Shown here: piece by piece, positions 1 to 13,196 of the stretch
How positions within the stretch are numbered: the first letter of the stretch is position 1
How the letters are laid out: each line of letters starts with the position of its first letter
From: Sipunculus nudus
Lineage: Eukaryota > Annelida > Sipuncula > Golfingiida > Sipunculidae
Length of the DNA stretch: 64,000 bases
NCBI GenBank assembly: GCA_026874595.1
Contig: CM049318.1
Location: 38,277,956 to 38,341,955 of the forward strand
Direction of reading: 5' to 3'
The notes under the pieces: generated by a model
What the model was told of the DNA's origin: nothing
Database searches by the model: none
What the model saw: only the letters and a program-made list of their open reading frames with translations
Program-made: the position numbers and the translations under genes

Positions 1-579
1 TGTTTGTTTTGAGGACAAAATGTCTGAATGTGAATTGTGAAAGCCTTGTTGTATATTATCATGGTACTTTCAATTTGTGAATTGATAAAATCACAAAAAT
101 AAAAAAAATAAAGAAATAGAGAGTTTTACATGGATTCTTTTAACCCATAAAATCAGATTACATTCAGAGCCTATTTTGTCAGCAATCTTGATTTTACCAA
201 AAAGATTGTAAAACTTGTAAGACTATGTAATCTTGTTGTGCCATTTTGTTTAATTTTCAAATTAAATTTATCAAAAGTTAATGTTCCCTTGACTAACTTT
301 TAAATATTTCATGTAAAGTTTAAACAGGTTAGTTTATTTTTACCAGAAACGCTCATTATCAAAGTCCTCAGAGGATGTGATATTTTATCCATTGTATCAG
401 GATTTGTTGGAATCGAAGGAGGTTATAACCAGCCCAAATTTACCCCTAACTGATTACAAATTATAACAAGGTATAGTGTGAACTGTTGTTCACCAGATGC
501 CATCACTGTTTTTCTTTCAGCAATGAAATTATCATATTTTACCATATTAATAAATTTTGCTTAGCATTTTGTATTGGTA

Positions 580-765
580 GCTAACGGATATTAAAAATTG
601 TTTGGGTTTGATGAACAAACAAAACTTGAGGGTTGAAAGGTATAAAAAATGCTGGCAACCCAGGTTCGACCCAGTGAAGCTGTGAGAGTGGGATTTAGAG
701 TGGGTCCAAGGACAGTGGTCTTCTCCGGGTTTAAATTTCCGGTTTCCACCACCTCCATATGCTAC
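580..765 (+). repeat. SINE-like fragment with tRNA B box
   Basis: GGTTCGACCC at 663-672 fits the pol III B-box consensus GGTTCGANNCC. About 50 bp downstream is CTTCTCCGGG ... TTTCCGGTTTCCACCACC, resembling the CTCCGGGTxCTCCGGTTTCC motif widespread in short repeats of marine invertebrates (from memory). A weak A-box-like TAGCTAACGG lies at 580. Boundaries are approximate. Confidence 0.4.
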
Positions 766-3700
766 CAAAAGCCATCACCTGAGCCATTGAGAGTGTCTTG
801 ATTAGTTATATTATCTATTTGTATAATCCATGAAAAATAAATGTTTATAATAAAAAAATAGAGAAATGAATAAGAAGTTAATACTTGTTCTTTAAAGAAA
901 GCCTGAAGGAAGCAAGGGATATCTGTTTGGAGAATAAAACCCAGTGGGAACATAAGGTGTGATGATTCACATGAAAAGATATTTATATATGACAAGCTCT
1001 TTTATTGCTCAGACCAGATTTCCAACCTTTCTGATGATACAACTGCATCAACTTCCTTACTGTCATGATGCTAGTCCATGGTCATACATATAACTGTGAT
1101 AGAACATGTTTAGAAATATAAAAATGGGAAGCTAAGATGTTTTTCCTTTATATGACTGAGAAAAGTTAAAAGTGTTGCAACTTATTAGTGAATGCTTTAA
1201 ATTGTGCAAAACATTTTGGTCAAACCTCTAGCAAGCTTAATTGTAATTTGTAGAAAAGTTTCATGCCCAGGCTTTTCTGCGGATGTGAAACCAGGATGAT
1301 TTGAGTTAAGAGTGCCTCAATTCCTAGCATAACTAAGTTAATTAGCATGTGAGGTTAAAGAAATATTGACATTTTAATTGTGCCATATTCTAGTGCTGTC
1401 AGATAAAAAAATACAGTGGCAAGAAGATCAATATCAGGTGAATTTGGCATACATGAACAAATTAATATGTTCAGGTTAATTTAGGCACATGTTCTCATAG
1501 AATACCAAAATTTTCTCGAGTATGAAAATTTCCATTTTAATTGTGCATCACACTTAATTTTTGCTTAATATCTGCCTACAAAACCCTACATATTTTATTA
1601 TTCTCTGTATATCTTGTGGAATTATGTTTATCATGCTCCATACATTATCATTTCCACCATATGAGGCAGGGATAACTGCATATACCCCATGGTCTTTCTT
1701 GGTAAAAAGTAAGCACTCTGCAGAATCCAAATTTTCTTTCAAAGCTACTGGAGACTATATAAGATGTTAGCATGTAAAGAAGCAAGAGACTGCAGATAAC
1801 TACAGGATGTTCCGCTGTAGATAATGCAAAAAGGGTTTATGTATGGGATTGCTTTCTTGAGAAAACATGCCAGATATGGACTAGTAGAGCTTGGTGGTAT
1901 TAAAAAAAATAGATGCTAGTGCCTGCAGTTGATCAAAAAATTTATCACGCAAAGGCTGATGGGACAGGCTGCTGCTTCCCATTCACTTGCCAGAGTTTAT
2001 AAAAATTGTGTCATGATGTGGCAGAGGGTGTTAACCCAGTTACAGCTCTACATCCATCAGTATTATTGCACGGCTATCGAGGTGTCACCCCTTGACTATC
2101 ATGTAAAGGCAATCGCAGATAAAGTGACATCTACGTTTTAAAGCCAGCTCAGTGGGATAAGCTACCAGTCAAGGTCCCAACTGGAGCATCTCTTTGACTA
2201 AATTTAGCTCCTTTAAATACTCCTAGCAATTCAGAATAGGATCCTTATTAGATTGAGTGCCAGGAATATCATGTAAACCATAGATTTAACAAACAACAGG
2301 TTATGGCCCAGGCAGAATTCTTAAGAGAAGCAATAGATTTAAATGTGTGTTCAGGGTTAGCAAACACTAAATCTGCCGTTATTTTACTGTATGTCTCAAT
2401 CAGAAATTCATTGCCATATTCCCCAGAGGTTTAAGAGAGACCTTAAAAAGGACAACTTGGCTAACAGAGAAGGATACATCATGGACTCCATTCAAATATA
2501 CAGTAGTCCCGACCTCATTTGAAACCAGAGACACCCTTGAAAATTAGGTTCTGTTCTTCTGTTCACAGAGAAAAAATCTTCTGAATTGAGAGGGAAGGTA
2601 TAAACTTCAAGGACACCTCAGGGAATTTGACAATGGCCCAGCAGTGAGAGATTGGCATCAGTTGTATATTTTCTGTGGGCTTTAACTTTTATTAAGTAAT
2701 TTTTGTCTACACAGACCACCACTCTTTCGTTTATGGTAAGAAAATGAAAAAAAGTCTGGTGTACATTACATTTGAAAATTGCTTTGTTGTTTTTCAGCTA
2801 GGTGAATATAAGATAAAGCCTTCCAAGAACAAATTCTTGCTTCCAAGAATTTAAACATTGAGATTTTATTTTGTGACATATTGGCTTTTGGTAATACTTT
2901 AAAAAACAGATGGTGTATAAAGAAATGACAGAGTAAAAGTTCATGGACATTTCAGATCTTGCCTCTCTGATTTTGGGAACTTAATTCTTTTGTCCTGCAG
3001 GATTGTGATTGGTTTGTCTTGCACCTCCTACACATAAGGTTTTCCCCTTCATTCATGTCATTTATGCCATTTTGTTATGTAACAGTGCCTAAAATTGACA
3101 ATTCAGGTTTTCCATGTACATGTATGTTTTTATCTTGTAAGTTTGATCAACACAGATATAGACAAATCATCCAAGGCATTGCTCTGACAAAATAAAAGAT
3201 GGATGGATTTTTGTGCCACACTTTAATTATTCATGGATAATTTTAGGTTAAGTCTGTAATTAAGAACCATTTTACATCTATATCTTATGAGATCATAATA
3301 TTAAAGACTAGTGGTCATAATTGGTGGTAAAATCATGGTCAATGATGAAAGGAAACATACAAGAATTATTTATTAATTGATTATTTTAGGTACACTATAT
3401 TATTGTGATATTTGCTATGTAGAATTAACCTTAAACATAATATTATATATATCAGTTTGACTTGAGATAATGGTGAAGTTGTTGACGCTTGTTTGCTCAG
3501 CAATGTTCAGTTTTAATGTTCTTTGCTTCAGTCCCATCTTTCTTATATCTTTGACTTGATAAGAATATTTTTTTCTGGTTAAAATGACTTTTTCGCATGT
3601 AAATGCATAATCATTTGTAATCTATAATGCAAAATAACAACCAATTTAATTGATTCTGAAAGAAAACTACCAATCATTATATAATATTAATTAATTGGAA

Positions 3701-6129
3701 CACCACTTTAAAACAGCCTTGTATAAAGGTCTAATTAAAAATTTCTGGAAATTCTTTGAAAGACATTAGGCATATGATTCTAAGTAAAAGGTTGTAAGTC
3801 AAAATTTTTTAGAATCTCATGAAAGTTCATTTATGTTATGATTCCCAGAAGAACTTAAGAAATAGAATATTTGAGTATGCAAAAAGTTCAGGCATAAAAT
3901 GTCTGGACAGTCCTTGAAATGGCAGAACCATCAGCAATTGTTCCTTTGAGGTGCCACAGTGAAATATCTATGCCATTCATGAAAACAGGTGCCTGTAATG
4001 AGCTCCAGTTGTCTTCCACTGATGGTTTGCAGAAGCCGATTAATCCCAAAGAGATTCGATCCAAAACCAAACAAATTCTTCCAAATCTTTGTCTGCCTGA
4101 CCAGTTTTATTAACAGTCGGCTTCTGGCATCACCAGGTTGCCTTCTGCGATGGGTTTAATTTTAGTTACAGGAACACCAGACTGGATCATTACGAGTCAA
4201 ATTAGATGGTGAACAGGTAGAAGTAGACAACCCGCAGGGAAATCTCTGCAGAATTGCAGTATCGCATCAGTAACCATTGGCTGTCACAGGGCGGTGGTGG
4301 CCAAAAACAATAAGACCTGAAATCTGCCAAGAAGAGACTGTTAATTTTTTTTATCTTTTAACTTTGAAGCCCCAGAAAGCAAGAAACACTGAGATCCTGA
4401 AATCTTTCAGACAAAAGTGCTTTTATTTTTCTGTGTTTTATCTCTTGTAGTGATGACTTCAAGACATAAACTATAGGTGGATTGTACCCATACAGTATAT
4501 CATGCCTTTTCATTATAGATATAGGCTACATCAAAGTGCCAAGTGCAATGGCACATGCGACATTGTGTGCACCCTAGGCTTACCAGTCGTCACTTTAGTT
4601 GTAAATAAAAAAAATCTGTTCAGGCAGGTGGCAATTTTATTTTGAAAAGACGAAGTAAAGTATCTTATCTCTGGATAAATGTCCATGTTAAAAATTATGA
4701 TAATGATGATTACCATGGGAAGTGACATCAAATGTTTGATTATTATACATTGCTCAGCATCACATAGGCAATTAACAAGAAATATCACTGGGCAGAAATG
4801 AATCAAAGAGCATATCTTAATTATTGGTCAGCAGCATGGAATTATAGTCAATTTCATTTATATTTTTTCATAAATTTCCTAGAAAACTACATAAGGCAGT
4901 GACAACCTAATATGGCAATTAAGAAATTTACATTTAAATATCCGGCTGATGGTTCACAACTTTTACGGCTCTTTACATTGATCTGACAGATCAGATGTCT
5001 CCCTGCACAAGTAGCCATATTAGTTTAGCTGGTTGTATTTTTTTAGAGTGTTTACATAATACCATCCAATCAGCAGCTGCCAATTGAGTCTGTATTTGCA
5101 TGTGACCAGGATCTTTGACCACCATGAGTGGGTCTGATATTTTGTAAAATACAGACTCATTTCTCATATTTTCAAATAATTCTGTTCTTAACTGAGGTGT
5201 CAGGTATTTATTTAAATACCTTGTTGAAAATTAGGTTTTTTAACCTTTTGCTCTGCACTGTTATTTCCCTAGAAATGTAACTAATAAACATTTTTTTATA
5301 GCAAAAAACAGGTGGACAAGTGGGGATGAAACAGACTATAACTTTAATTATGGTTTAGAAATAATTTTTATTGGAGTAGTTTGGTTATCTTTCTGTTGGC
5401 AAGGAATACAATATGGGCATGTAATCTAAACTATAATTTACTATTATGGTATTGTACTTCTAGAAAAATGCATGAAGGTAATTTAATCCACATAATAGCA
5501 ATCATTATTGGAAAATCACTGTAATGTCATAGACATTCTCAGCTTTTATAAAATATAGAAGTCTTTTGGTCCCAGGGCATTTTTTTAAATATCAGGAAAA
5601 AACTGAAACATTACTAATTGCACATGCTCACGAGACAAGTTTTGAGATCTGAGACAGTCTTGAATAGGCACTTTGTTATTTCTTGGGCAATGGACTTCAT
5701 AGACTGGGTCAGCCAGGAATTGTGTCCGAAAATGTCAGAGGTAGACACTTATTTTTCTTAATCTTTTAACCTTTTTGGCTTTGAAAGGTAGATACCATGA
5801 AACCTTAGAAACTGTTAGAGACAGACACTGTCCTTTTTTATCTTTTTTTTATTTCTTTTTTCACAGCCAGCCATTGATTACAGCAATCTGCTGTAAAAAA
5901 CATAGACACCAGTCTGGATTCTTTTTGTGACCAGTTTATGTTTTTGTATTTAAAATTTCTAGGAAAAGTGGGTCATTGCGGATTTCAGCAATTATCTTCT
6001 TTTTATTGTCACATTTCTTTTGTTAGACCCTGTTTCCTAGCAAAGTAGGTTATAATGCTTGGTCAGGGATAATCAAGTGTGATCTAAAGAAAATAAATAA
6101 TATAATTCTCTTGTGGTAGCTGAATAATA

Positions 6130-6700
6130 ATGATAGACTTTTCAGGTTTTTATCACTTGGAGCGACTCTGGGAGGTGTTATTGTATGGCAGACACTGCCT
6201 GCAGTTGGAGGAGAGTTATAACTTGGTATTGATTAACAAAGGCTACGTGGCCCATTTTATTGCACCTTTTTTAAACTTAATAAGAGTGGCACAGTCATTT
6301 TGGCATCACCACTGGATGCAAAAAATGGATCGTCCTGGGACCTTTCCGACAGAAAATGAACCTTCAGTGGCTACTTATGGCCAAATCTCATCCAGGTGAT
6401 GGGATGTTTTTGCTCTTTGGTCGCTAGAATAGTCACAAGTGTTTATTCTCGGACCTGGTTTGGGAGGATAATTGTAATATCGTGGGCCTGTTGTGCTATT
6501 GTCGTTTTGTTTATGGGGAGGCTGTATGATGCCCAAGATCTGTAAAGTACCTCCGCCTGCCGGGATTACGCTGGGAGGTTTATGAGGACAACAGTCATTC
6601 TCAGATACAATACGAGGGGAAGCTTGACTCGTTCTTTATATTGCAGATCTGCTTCAGCTTCAGGCCTCCATGTCAGGACCAGGGGAAGGTCGCTGTAAAG
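6130..6700. promoter_or_regulatory. GC-richer unique island, candidate enhancer
   Basis: Within AT-rich intron or intergenic DNA, this stretch has balanced composition and no repeat structure. It contains TTGATTAACAAAGG (TCF/HNF1-like), GGGATTACG (Otx-like) and GTTTATGAGG (Cdx-like) motifs. The 89-codon ORF at 6130 has no recognisable domain, no start context and no splice signals, so a noncoding conserved element is the preferred reading. Confidence 0.3.
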
Positions 6701-7738
6701 TCCAACCTGTTGTAACTGTCATATAACTTGTGTACCAACTGCTTGTAGGACATTCACCTTGTTATTTACAGTTAATTATATACTTCCTTGATTCATATAG
6801 GGTTTATTGTCTTGTTTTATTGCTGATTTCTGCAAAATACACTACCGGTACATTATATGCAGTGCTGACAATGGGCTGAATGGAAAAAAAAGTATAAAAT
6901 CATAGGAAGAAAACTGCCTGGAAAAAACTGTAAAAAGTAAAAATCAGTGCCAGACAGGTTTACAGCATGTGATACATTTAAACAAGCTTTGGGTATGAAA
7001 ATATAAAAATATTCCAGTATTCCATACATCTAGTGATTTTTCAAAAAAAAAAAAATTGGCACGATTGCAGAACAAATCATCATAGTAATGCCACTATTAT
7101 GAAATATTGACAGTAGAGACCTACTGCTCCCAACTGGTTCAGCTTGTTATCACCACCTAATGATTTTAGAATGATTTTTTTACTTTGAAAAAAAAGTAAA
7201 AAAAGTATTAACCCATGAAAAAGTATGAAAAGGTATAAAAAGTAGTCTTGCCTAAAATAAGTATGTCATTTTTAAGAAAGTTTAGAGTGGCAGCACTGCA
7301 TTATATCCTGTATGATAATTCCAGAGGTATATCATACCTTTGTGAAAGGTCAAGGAAACTTTCACCAGTAGTACTTTCAGCCACTGCCTATGACTCTTGG
7401 ATTAATGTTTATATATAGGGTGCTATCAGTATTATTTTGGGGAATTTTCCGTGCTCTGTTTGTTCAGACTTCATCAGATAATAAATTCAAAGATGCATCA
7501 TGCACATATTGCTTGATGCGTGGTCTATCAGAAGTATATTTAAGTATATATTGCTGGTTTCAAATTATCAGAAAAACACAGCGCTTTAGTGAAAAAGGTC
7601 AGTGGTGCCATCCTATCTGTTCACAAGTTGTAGTATGTGCCCATCTTAGACAGGACTTATTATGGTAAACCTATAGTCCGTATGTCCATGATAGCTTACT
7701 AGACCTTTGATGGATTTTAACAAAACTCACTATAACTA

Positions 7739-8814
7739 CCGTATTTATTCCAATTTGGCGATCCCTCTTATTTCTCGACCCCAAAAAATATTTTGAAAGC
7801 ATAATTTCTAAAATGACTCTAATTTCGCGACTGCCAACGATGTTTTCTGTCGACGATGTTAAGGTGAAATGTTTCCATCTCTCATAGGCACCGCAGTTTG
7901 TATCTGACTAGATTCTTATTACATTGAGCATCCACATCAAACTTGTTTCCAATAAAATTCTGAAGATACAAAGATGCGTTTTTCATAATATATAAACATG
8001 ATAAAGCGTTCAAGATCAAAATGGGTGTCCTTGACGAAGCAAACTCGTGTACCATTCCTGGTACGCACGTGCCTCGTGTGCAATTCACGTGGGATCTTTA
8101 GTAATTAAATTTACAGCATATGGGAAAGCACGCGCGGTGGAACAACTGAGACACAGTTGGAACTGTCATCTTAGTTAAGTTTAAACGACCCTGGTTAGTT
8201 TTTGGATGGGTGACCGTGCCTACCAAACAGGACCCGATCGAGGGCATGCCAGCTATGACCAATTCCGGTTGTATATATTTTAACGCGCCTTTACTTTCCT
8301 ATATTCATTACGTATTATGCAAATAAAAGTTATCTGATAATAGGCATTTATTTTTTATAAAGTCTTCTTCCAACTTCAGTGCAGCTGCTTGTCCCTTTTC
8401 GGCCCGCCAATATCGCCGCCTGGTGGGTTAACTTGAAACAACTGGTAGTTACATGAGTTGCTGTCTATGTCAAGTGATCGTACCTATACGCGAAGTAGTG
8501 ATCATCTTGTGAAGTGATTGAGCTCAGTTTGATTAATCATTTGCGGACTCCATATAATTCATGTGACGGTTGGAAGCCCGTTTGTAGGAAATACTGTTAA
8601 GCTAACATAACAAACTTATAAACGACCAAATTATCACTCAATTCATATGACCGCTCAAGTGTCAAGTTTCTACGGAAGGTTATCAAACCGCATGCCTCTA
8701 AAATCTCGACCATCGCAAATTCTGCAGGAAGATAATTTTCAAATATCCTCCATTATCTCGACCTCTGAGAAAATAAATTATTTTTGAATGGTCGTCAAAT
8801 TAGAATAAATACGG
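7739..8814. mobile_element. TA-flanked MITE with terminal inverted repeats
   Basis: The left end CCGTATTTATTCCAATTTGG and right end CAAATTAGAATAAATACGG are ~20-bp inverted repeats with two mismatches, each flanked by TA (7737-7738 and 8815-8816), as for Tc1/mariner-type targets. Sub-terminal copies of a TCTCGACC motif sit in opposite orientation (7776 region; 8705 and 8756). The 1.08-kb element has no transposase ORF; the ORF at 7882-8088 is not recognised. Internal sequence is CpG-richer than the host and carries a 5S rRNA-like fragment. Confidence 0.75.
8171..8222 (+). pseudogene. 5S rRNA-like fragment (3' half, box C region)
   Basis: CCTGGTTAGTTTTTGGATGG followed by GTGACCG matches the conserved 3' half of animal 5S rRNA (CCTGGTTAGTACTTGGATGG ... 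GACCG) with two mismatches. Weaker similarity (AGTTAAG ... CGACCCTGG) extends 20 nt upstream to the 5S AAGCTAAG ... GTCGGGCCTGG region. The 5' half and box A are not seen. It lies inside the TA-flanked MITE, so it is a captured gene piece or a 5S-derived SINE remnant, not a working 5S gene. Confidence 0.65.
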
Positions 8815-11800
8815 TACTTACCATTATCTCATCTGGGCCACAATGACTTGCCAAGAATATGGTGGATTTTTAAACAATTCAACAAACTATTAACCAATAT
8901 AATATCACACCTCAGTTCAGTTCCCCCCAAAATCCTTGCTTATTTAATGAGGTTAAATTGTAGCAGACTTTGTGATGCAATGATGACTAAAAACAATCTA
9001 ATGGATTTTCATGAAACATATCTTGTAATTATTTACCAATAGATTTACTTTATTGAAGTAAATTTTTAGGCATTCTCATCCCAGTGCTGTGAGAAATGGA
9101 TAAAGAATGACCTGCAACTGGATGGCATGCATAATGTGACTCCTACAAAATTAAACAAAACATTGCTGGTGCATTTCCAACAGTCCTGCAATGCAGGAAG
9201 TCATCAAAGTGAATCCCCTAATATAGCGCCAGCATTTGTGTGTACAAATTATTACAGACCATTTAGAAATACCTTTCTGGAGAAAAGGTGTATGAAATAA
9301 TACAGGATATGAACTAATGTAGACATTACGGTAAGTATTCCAAAATGGATTTCAAAGGCATGAATCTGTATGAGGATAGGGTTTGGCCGAGATTTTACCC
9401 ATAGTTGCAGAGAACTTAATGTGATGGCAGGGAAGGATCTCCACAGTGCTGCATATGCTAAAATGGAAAGTTCAATTGTGAATGATCTCCACAGCAAGGT
9501 ACATTTAAACTGCAAATGCTGCAGGGAGCTAATCTGCACTTATGCACCTTCCAACTTTTTTTTTTATCAGACCTATCAAGAATTACAAGTGACTTGTGCT
9601 GGTATCTGTATTTTATGTACTGGTTTTACCTTATCCCCACTGTGTGTGCCATATATATGATCTGATGGCAAATTAGATGGTGCAACATGACTCCTGGCAA
9701 AGTATAGTACGTATTAGTTTATCAGCTATTATGCTGCTGTCTTGGTAAATGAGACAGGCCAGTCGAGCCATTGCTTTATCTGCTAGTCAAATGGAGCATG
9801 TTTCAGGGATCACAAAAATCGCATTACAGGGAATGTCTGGTCAAGGTGATGTAATTGAGAGAGGATTAATAAAATGCCAGGTCGATGACACTGAGAACGA
9901 TGTCAGGTAGCTGGTTGTTTTGTTCATCTGCTGGTGCATATGAGTGAACTGGTGGTGCCTCTTTTAATACTCCAACAATTGAGATTAATTGGTTGGTTTG
10001 TTATTTGTTTGGTTTGTCATTCAAATTTACTCAAACCTTATGAGTGGATTTGATGAAGTCTGGTCAGGTATTATAGGCTACCTTTGTTCTAGATAGCAGC
10101 GCTCACCTGTGATCGAACAATGGAATGTTGAACTGTGACATATATACCAAAGTTTGATCAGGATCTTGGTGGAGGTATACATGTATATGTGGTCTCAGAT
10201 TACTTCTCTTGCTATAGACATTTTTATCGTAGAAAAAAAGTGGTCCTATATGCTCATGTTTTTATTGCTGATTTTCTTGACATTTCATGTATTTTATAGA
10301 ACTTTTTTTCTGCATTTTGTTTGTAATCCTAAAGACAATGAAACCAACAATCCAGACTTGAGTAAAAATGTAACCTTCTTCATTGAGGTAATGAATATTC
10401 AACAGTAACAGTAGTCTACAGTAACAGGCTCATCACTTATGCATGTTAACTAGAAATCTGTATTGTATGGAATGCAAGCCTGTGACCTATGGGGGGGGGG
10501 GGTCCCAAACTGTGTCTGCATTCACTCATTTGCCCCATATTTGCAGATTCATTTGTGCCTAAGAAGATTTATGAATATTCCTTGATGACATTCCTGAATC
10601 TGGATCATGTGCTTGATTCTTCATTGGACCAATTCCCATAATGCCCTGAAAATTTCATGAGATTCTGTTCATGATTGTGTGAGTTATGTTGTGACCAAAC
10701 ACACACAAACTGACTAACACCGGGATGAACACATACCCTCCTGGCAGAGGCAGTAGAGACTAATGGTATAGAAAAAACAGCCACCTGAAACTCTAACTGA
10801 TGACAATTACCACACCATTACTGTGTGTCACCATACTGACCTTGGTGACAATATGTCCATCCCTGCATACAACCAATTTCTTGTCTGATAAAAATGTGCC
10901 ATAAGCAAAAACCTGCTGTACTAACTACCAGGCCGCAAGTCCTTCTGGAGCAGGAAGTGACTTTTTTTTATCTTTTCCTGCTTTCTCTATTACAGCCTTG
11001 TGACACATATTTTTGCCAGCTGGATTCATTACAGCCTCCTGACACAAACGTGTGCTCACTGGTTCTATCACGATCTATGTCTTGGAGCCAGTTATAAATC
11101 TTATGACACAGGGTTAGATGATGCTGTTTTAGCCATGTCTGCTCTCACTGTCACAGCAGCATATCAGTTCATGTGTATCTTACCATGACTGATGAACTTA
11201 GCCTTGACTTGGTAACCTAACTCTGAAAGAAACCATTGATGGAACGCAAAAAAAGAAGAAGGAAAAAGATGCCTCTGCCCTAGGCATCCTCTCATGTATA
11301 AATATATCATATGGTTAACACAGTATGTAAGAGGTGGTGGTTTCCTCCAAAGAAACGCTGCCTGCAGACAAAGTTTTTAAATCAGTTTTTCTTTTCTTTT
11401 TTGTTACTTTTATCAAGTCCTCTTTCATACTTAACCTAACTTTACACTATAAATTGGTTCTGTGAGCTCCTAAGAAGCAGGGCTGTCTTGCGTGTTTCTG
11501 TCAGGCGTGGGGGCTGGATGGTTCTTATGAGCCTGGCATTATCCCAGATCATTGCTTCTCTTTTTACTCTTAAAGAAAGTATTATTCTTTTTCTTAGGAA
11601 AGATGATGTTTTAATACTTTTACACAATTTTCACAGGGGATGGTTCTTTTTCATTCTTTTTTTCATGTCAGTTTGTTTCTTTAGTGTTACACCAAACATG
11701 ATTTTATCTTAATTTATAACAGGTTAAGGTATAATGAGATTTATTTTGCTAATTAGTGGCAATTTTTTTAATTTTTTAAAATATGCAAAATACTTAGGGC

Positions 11801-12049
11801 TCATGAGTTATAACTGCGAAAGTTTTGCACAGGGAAGTGTCCCCTCTGTGAAATATTCAGATTTAAGAGCAGAGAGATTGAGGAACAGGTTAATTAACTA
11901 CCTAGCCTAGACCACTGCTTGAGTTAATTCTACATCTGAAGTATTATTAGCAAATATCTGTATTTTCTACATCATCAGTTATCAAATAATCATCTCAATT
12001 CAAACATCACTTTGATCCCAGCAGTATCTTTAAACTCACCACCAACTTG

Positions 12050-12345
12050 AAGCACACCCTCGTGAAAATTAATAAATCAGTTCAGTATAGTATTGCCAAG
12101 TCTCCAGACTGGCAGCTAATTAACTACATCCTCGCAGGCATGGTATGCTTTCCTGGAATGTCCCAGAGAAGGTGTGAAGCTACACTAATTACTGTGTCGA
12201 GCCAGGTACACAGAGTTCTTGGAGACCCGGAGGAGAGTTTATTAACAGTGAGTGCAGATCTGAGACGGGCGGTTAATGAAGCCGCCTGGGTGATGCTGAC
12301 GCAACCTGAGGGTGTTGTCATCCAGATGAGGAAATTATGACCAAT
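12050..12345. promoter_or_regulatory. GC-richer unique island, candidate enhancer
   Basis: It is open on both strands (12047-12340 + and 12124-12321 -), a pattern of composition rather than coding. It carries several homeodomain cores (GCTAATTAAC, CTAATTAC, GTTAATGAAG) in 200 bp. A real exon cannot be excluded for the + frame (ends in GGVVIQMRKL-like text), but no acceptor fits. Confidence 0.3.
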
Positions 12346-13010
12346 TTGGCGAGCCAGATGATTATTATTTCAAATTATAAAACTGCATTCTAAGAGTAAC
12401 ACAAGGCAGCATTGTGAGGAAAAAACCTTGGGGTAGTCTTCTAGACCTTGAACAAGTGCCACTAATTGCATTCAAGTGGCATATTGCATGTGTTACCTGA
12501 TTGATATATCCATTGGAGAAATAGCATGATTAAGTGGTTCCATGTTGGAAAGGAATTTTTTGGACCATAAAATTTTCAGCGTAGTATTGATAGGCCTAGA
12601 TTAGTCAGAGTTATATGATGTTACAATGTCACTTAAAATTTCTCTCAAATTTCAACTCGACCAAGAATCATATTTGATAAGGCCTTCTTTAGAGCAGTCT
12701 AAACTAAAATGTCAGTTCCCATTTGGAGATTTTACCCTATGTCTTTACTCTAAATATAAGGTTTTCACCAGGTGTTTTGCAGTTAGGTCACAGTCACCTG
12801 GATTCGCTCTTCCACATGGATCTAGCCTAGACTTGCCTGGTTGCCAAATCAGAAGTCTCTAGCCCCACTAGTAATGAAATATGTTCTGCAAATAGTTGGT
12901 TAGCTAGAAAAAAAAACAGATTAAGGTATGGGACACTGAACTTTTACTGCCTGTAGGAAAAAGAAACCATTTGATCATATCATTGGACCCAGTAGACAGC
13001 CATAGTATAT

Positions 13011-13196
13011 TTACAGTGAAACCTGTGTTATAAGACCCCCATGGGACTGGCAAAAAGTAGTCCTTATTCACAGGTGATCATATTAGACAGGTCAGTTATA
13101 ACCAAAGTGAATGCTTTCAGTGCACTGTAAGGGTGGTCCAAACAGACGGGTGGTCTTATAAGATTGGTGTTCTTTCAAACAGGTTCAAATGTAAAA
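13011..13196. mobile_element. Short TIR MITE (ACAGTGAAACCTG type)
   Basis: The left end TTACAGTGAAACCTGTG and right end AACAGGTTCAAATGTAA are imperfect inverted repeats; inner inverted segments TATAAGACC and GGTCTTATA extend the palindrome. About 185 bp, no ORF. Same vocabulary as the 15757 element. Confidence 0.6.

Larger units (their letters stand above)
1..7736. other. AT-rich DNA without recognised genes
   Basis: Apart from the SINE-like fragment (580-765) and the GC-richer island at 6130-6700, only short ORFs without domains or splice context are seen. A small mixed-composition patch at 3900-4320 includes GATTAATCCCAAAG (Otx-like). Intron or intergenic; not distinguishable here. Confidence 0.6.

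Noticed and set aside
8187-8222. Functional 5S rRNA gene
   Set aside because: Only the 3' half is recognisable; box A and the 5' stem are missing.
9370-9660. 96-codon ORF overlapping a 95-codon ORF on the other strand
   Set aside because: No domain, no splice signals, and cysteine-rich text consistent with chance.
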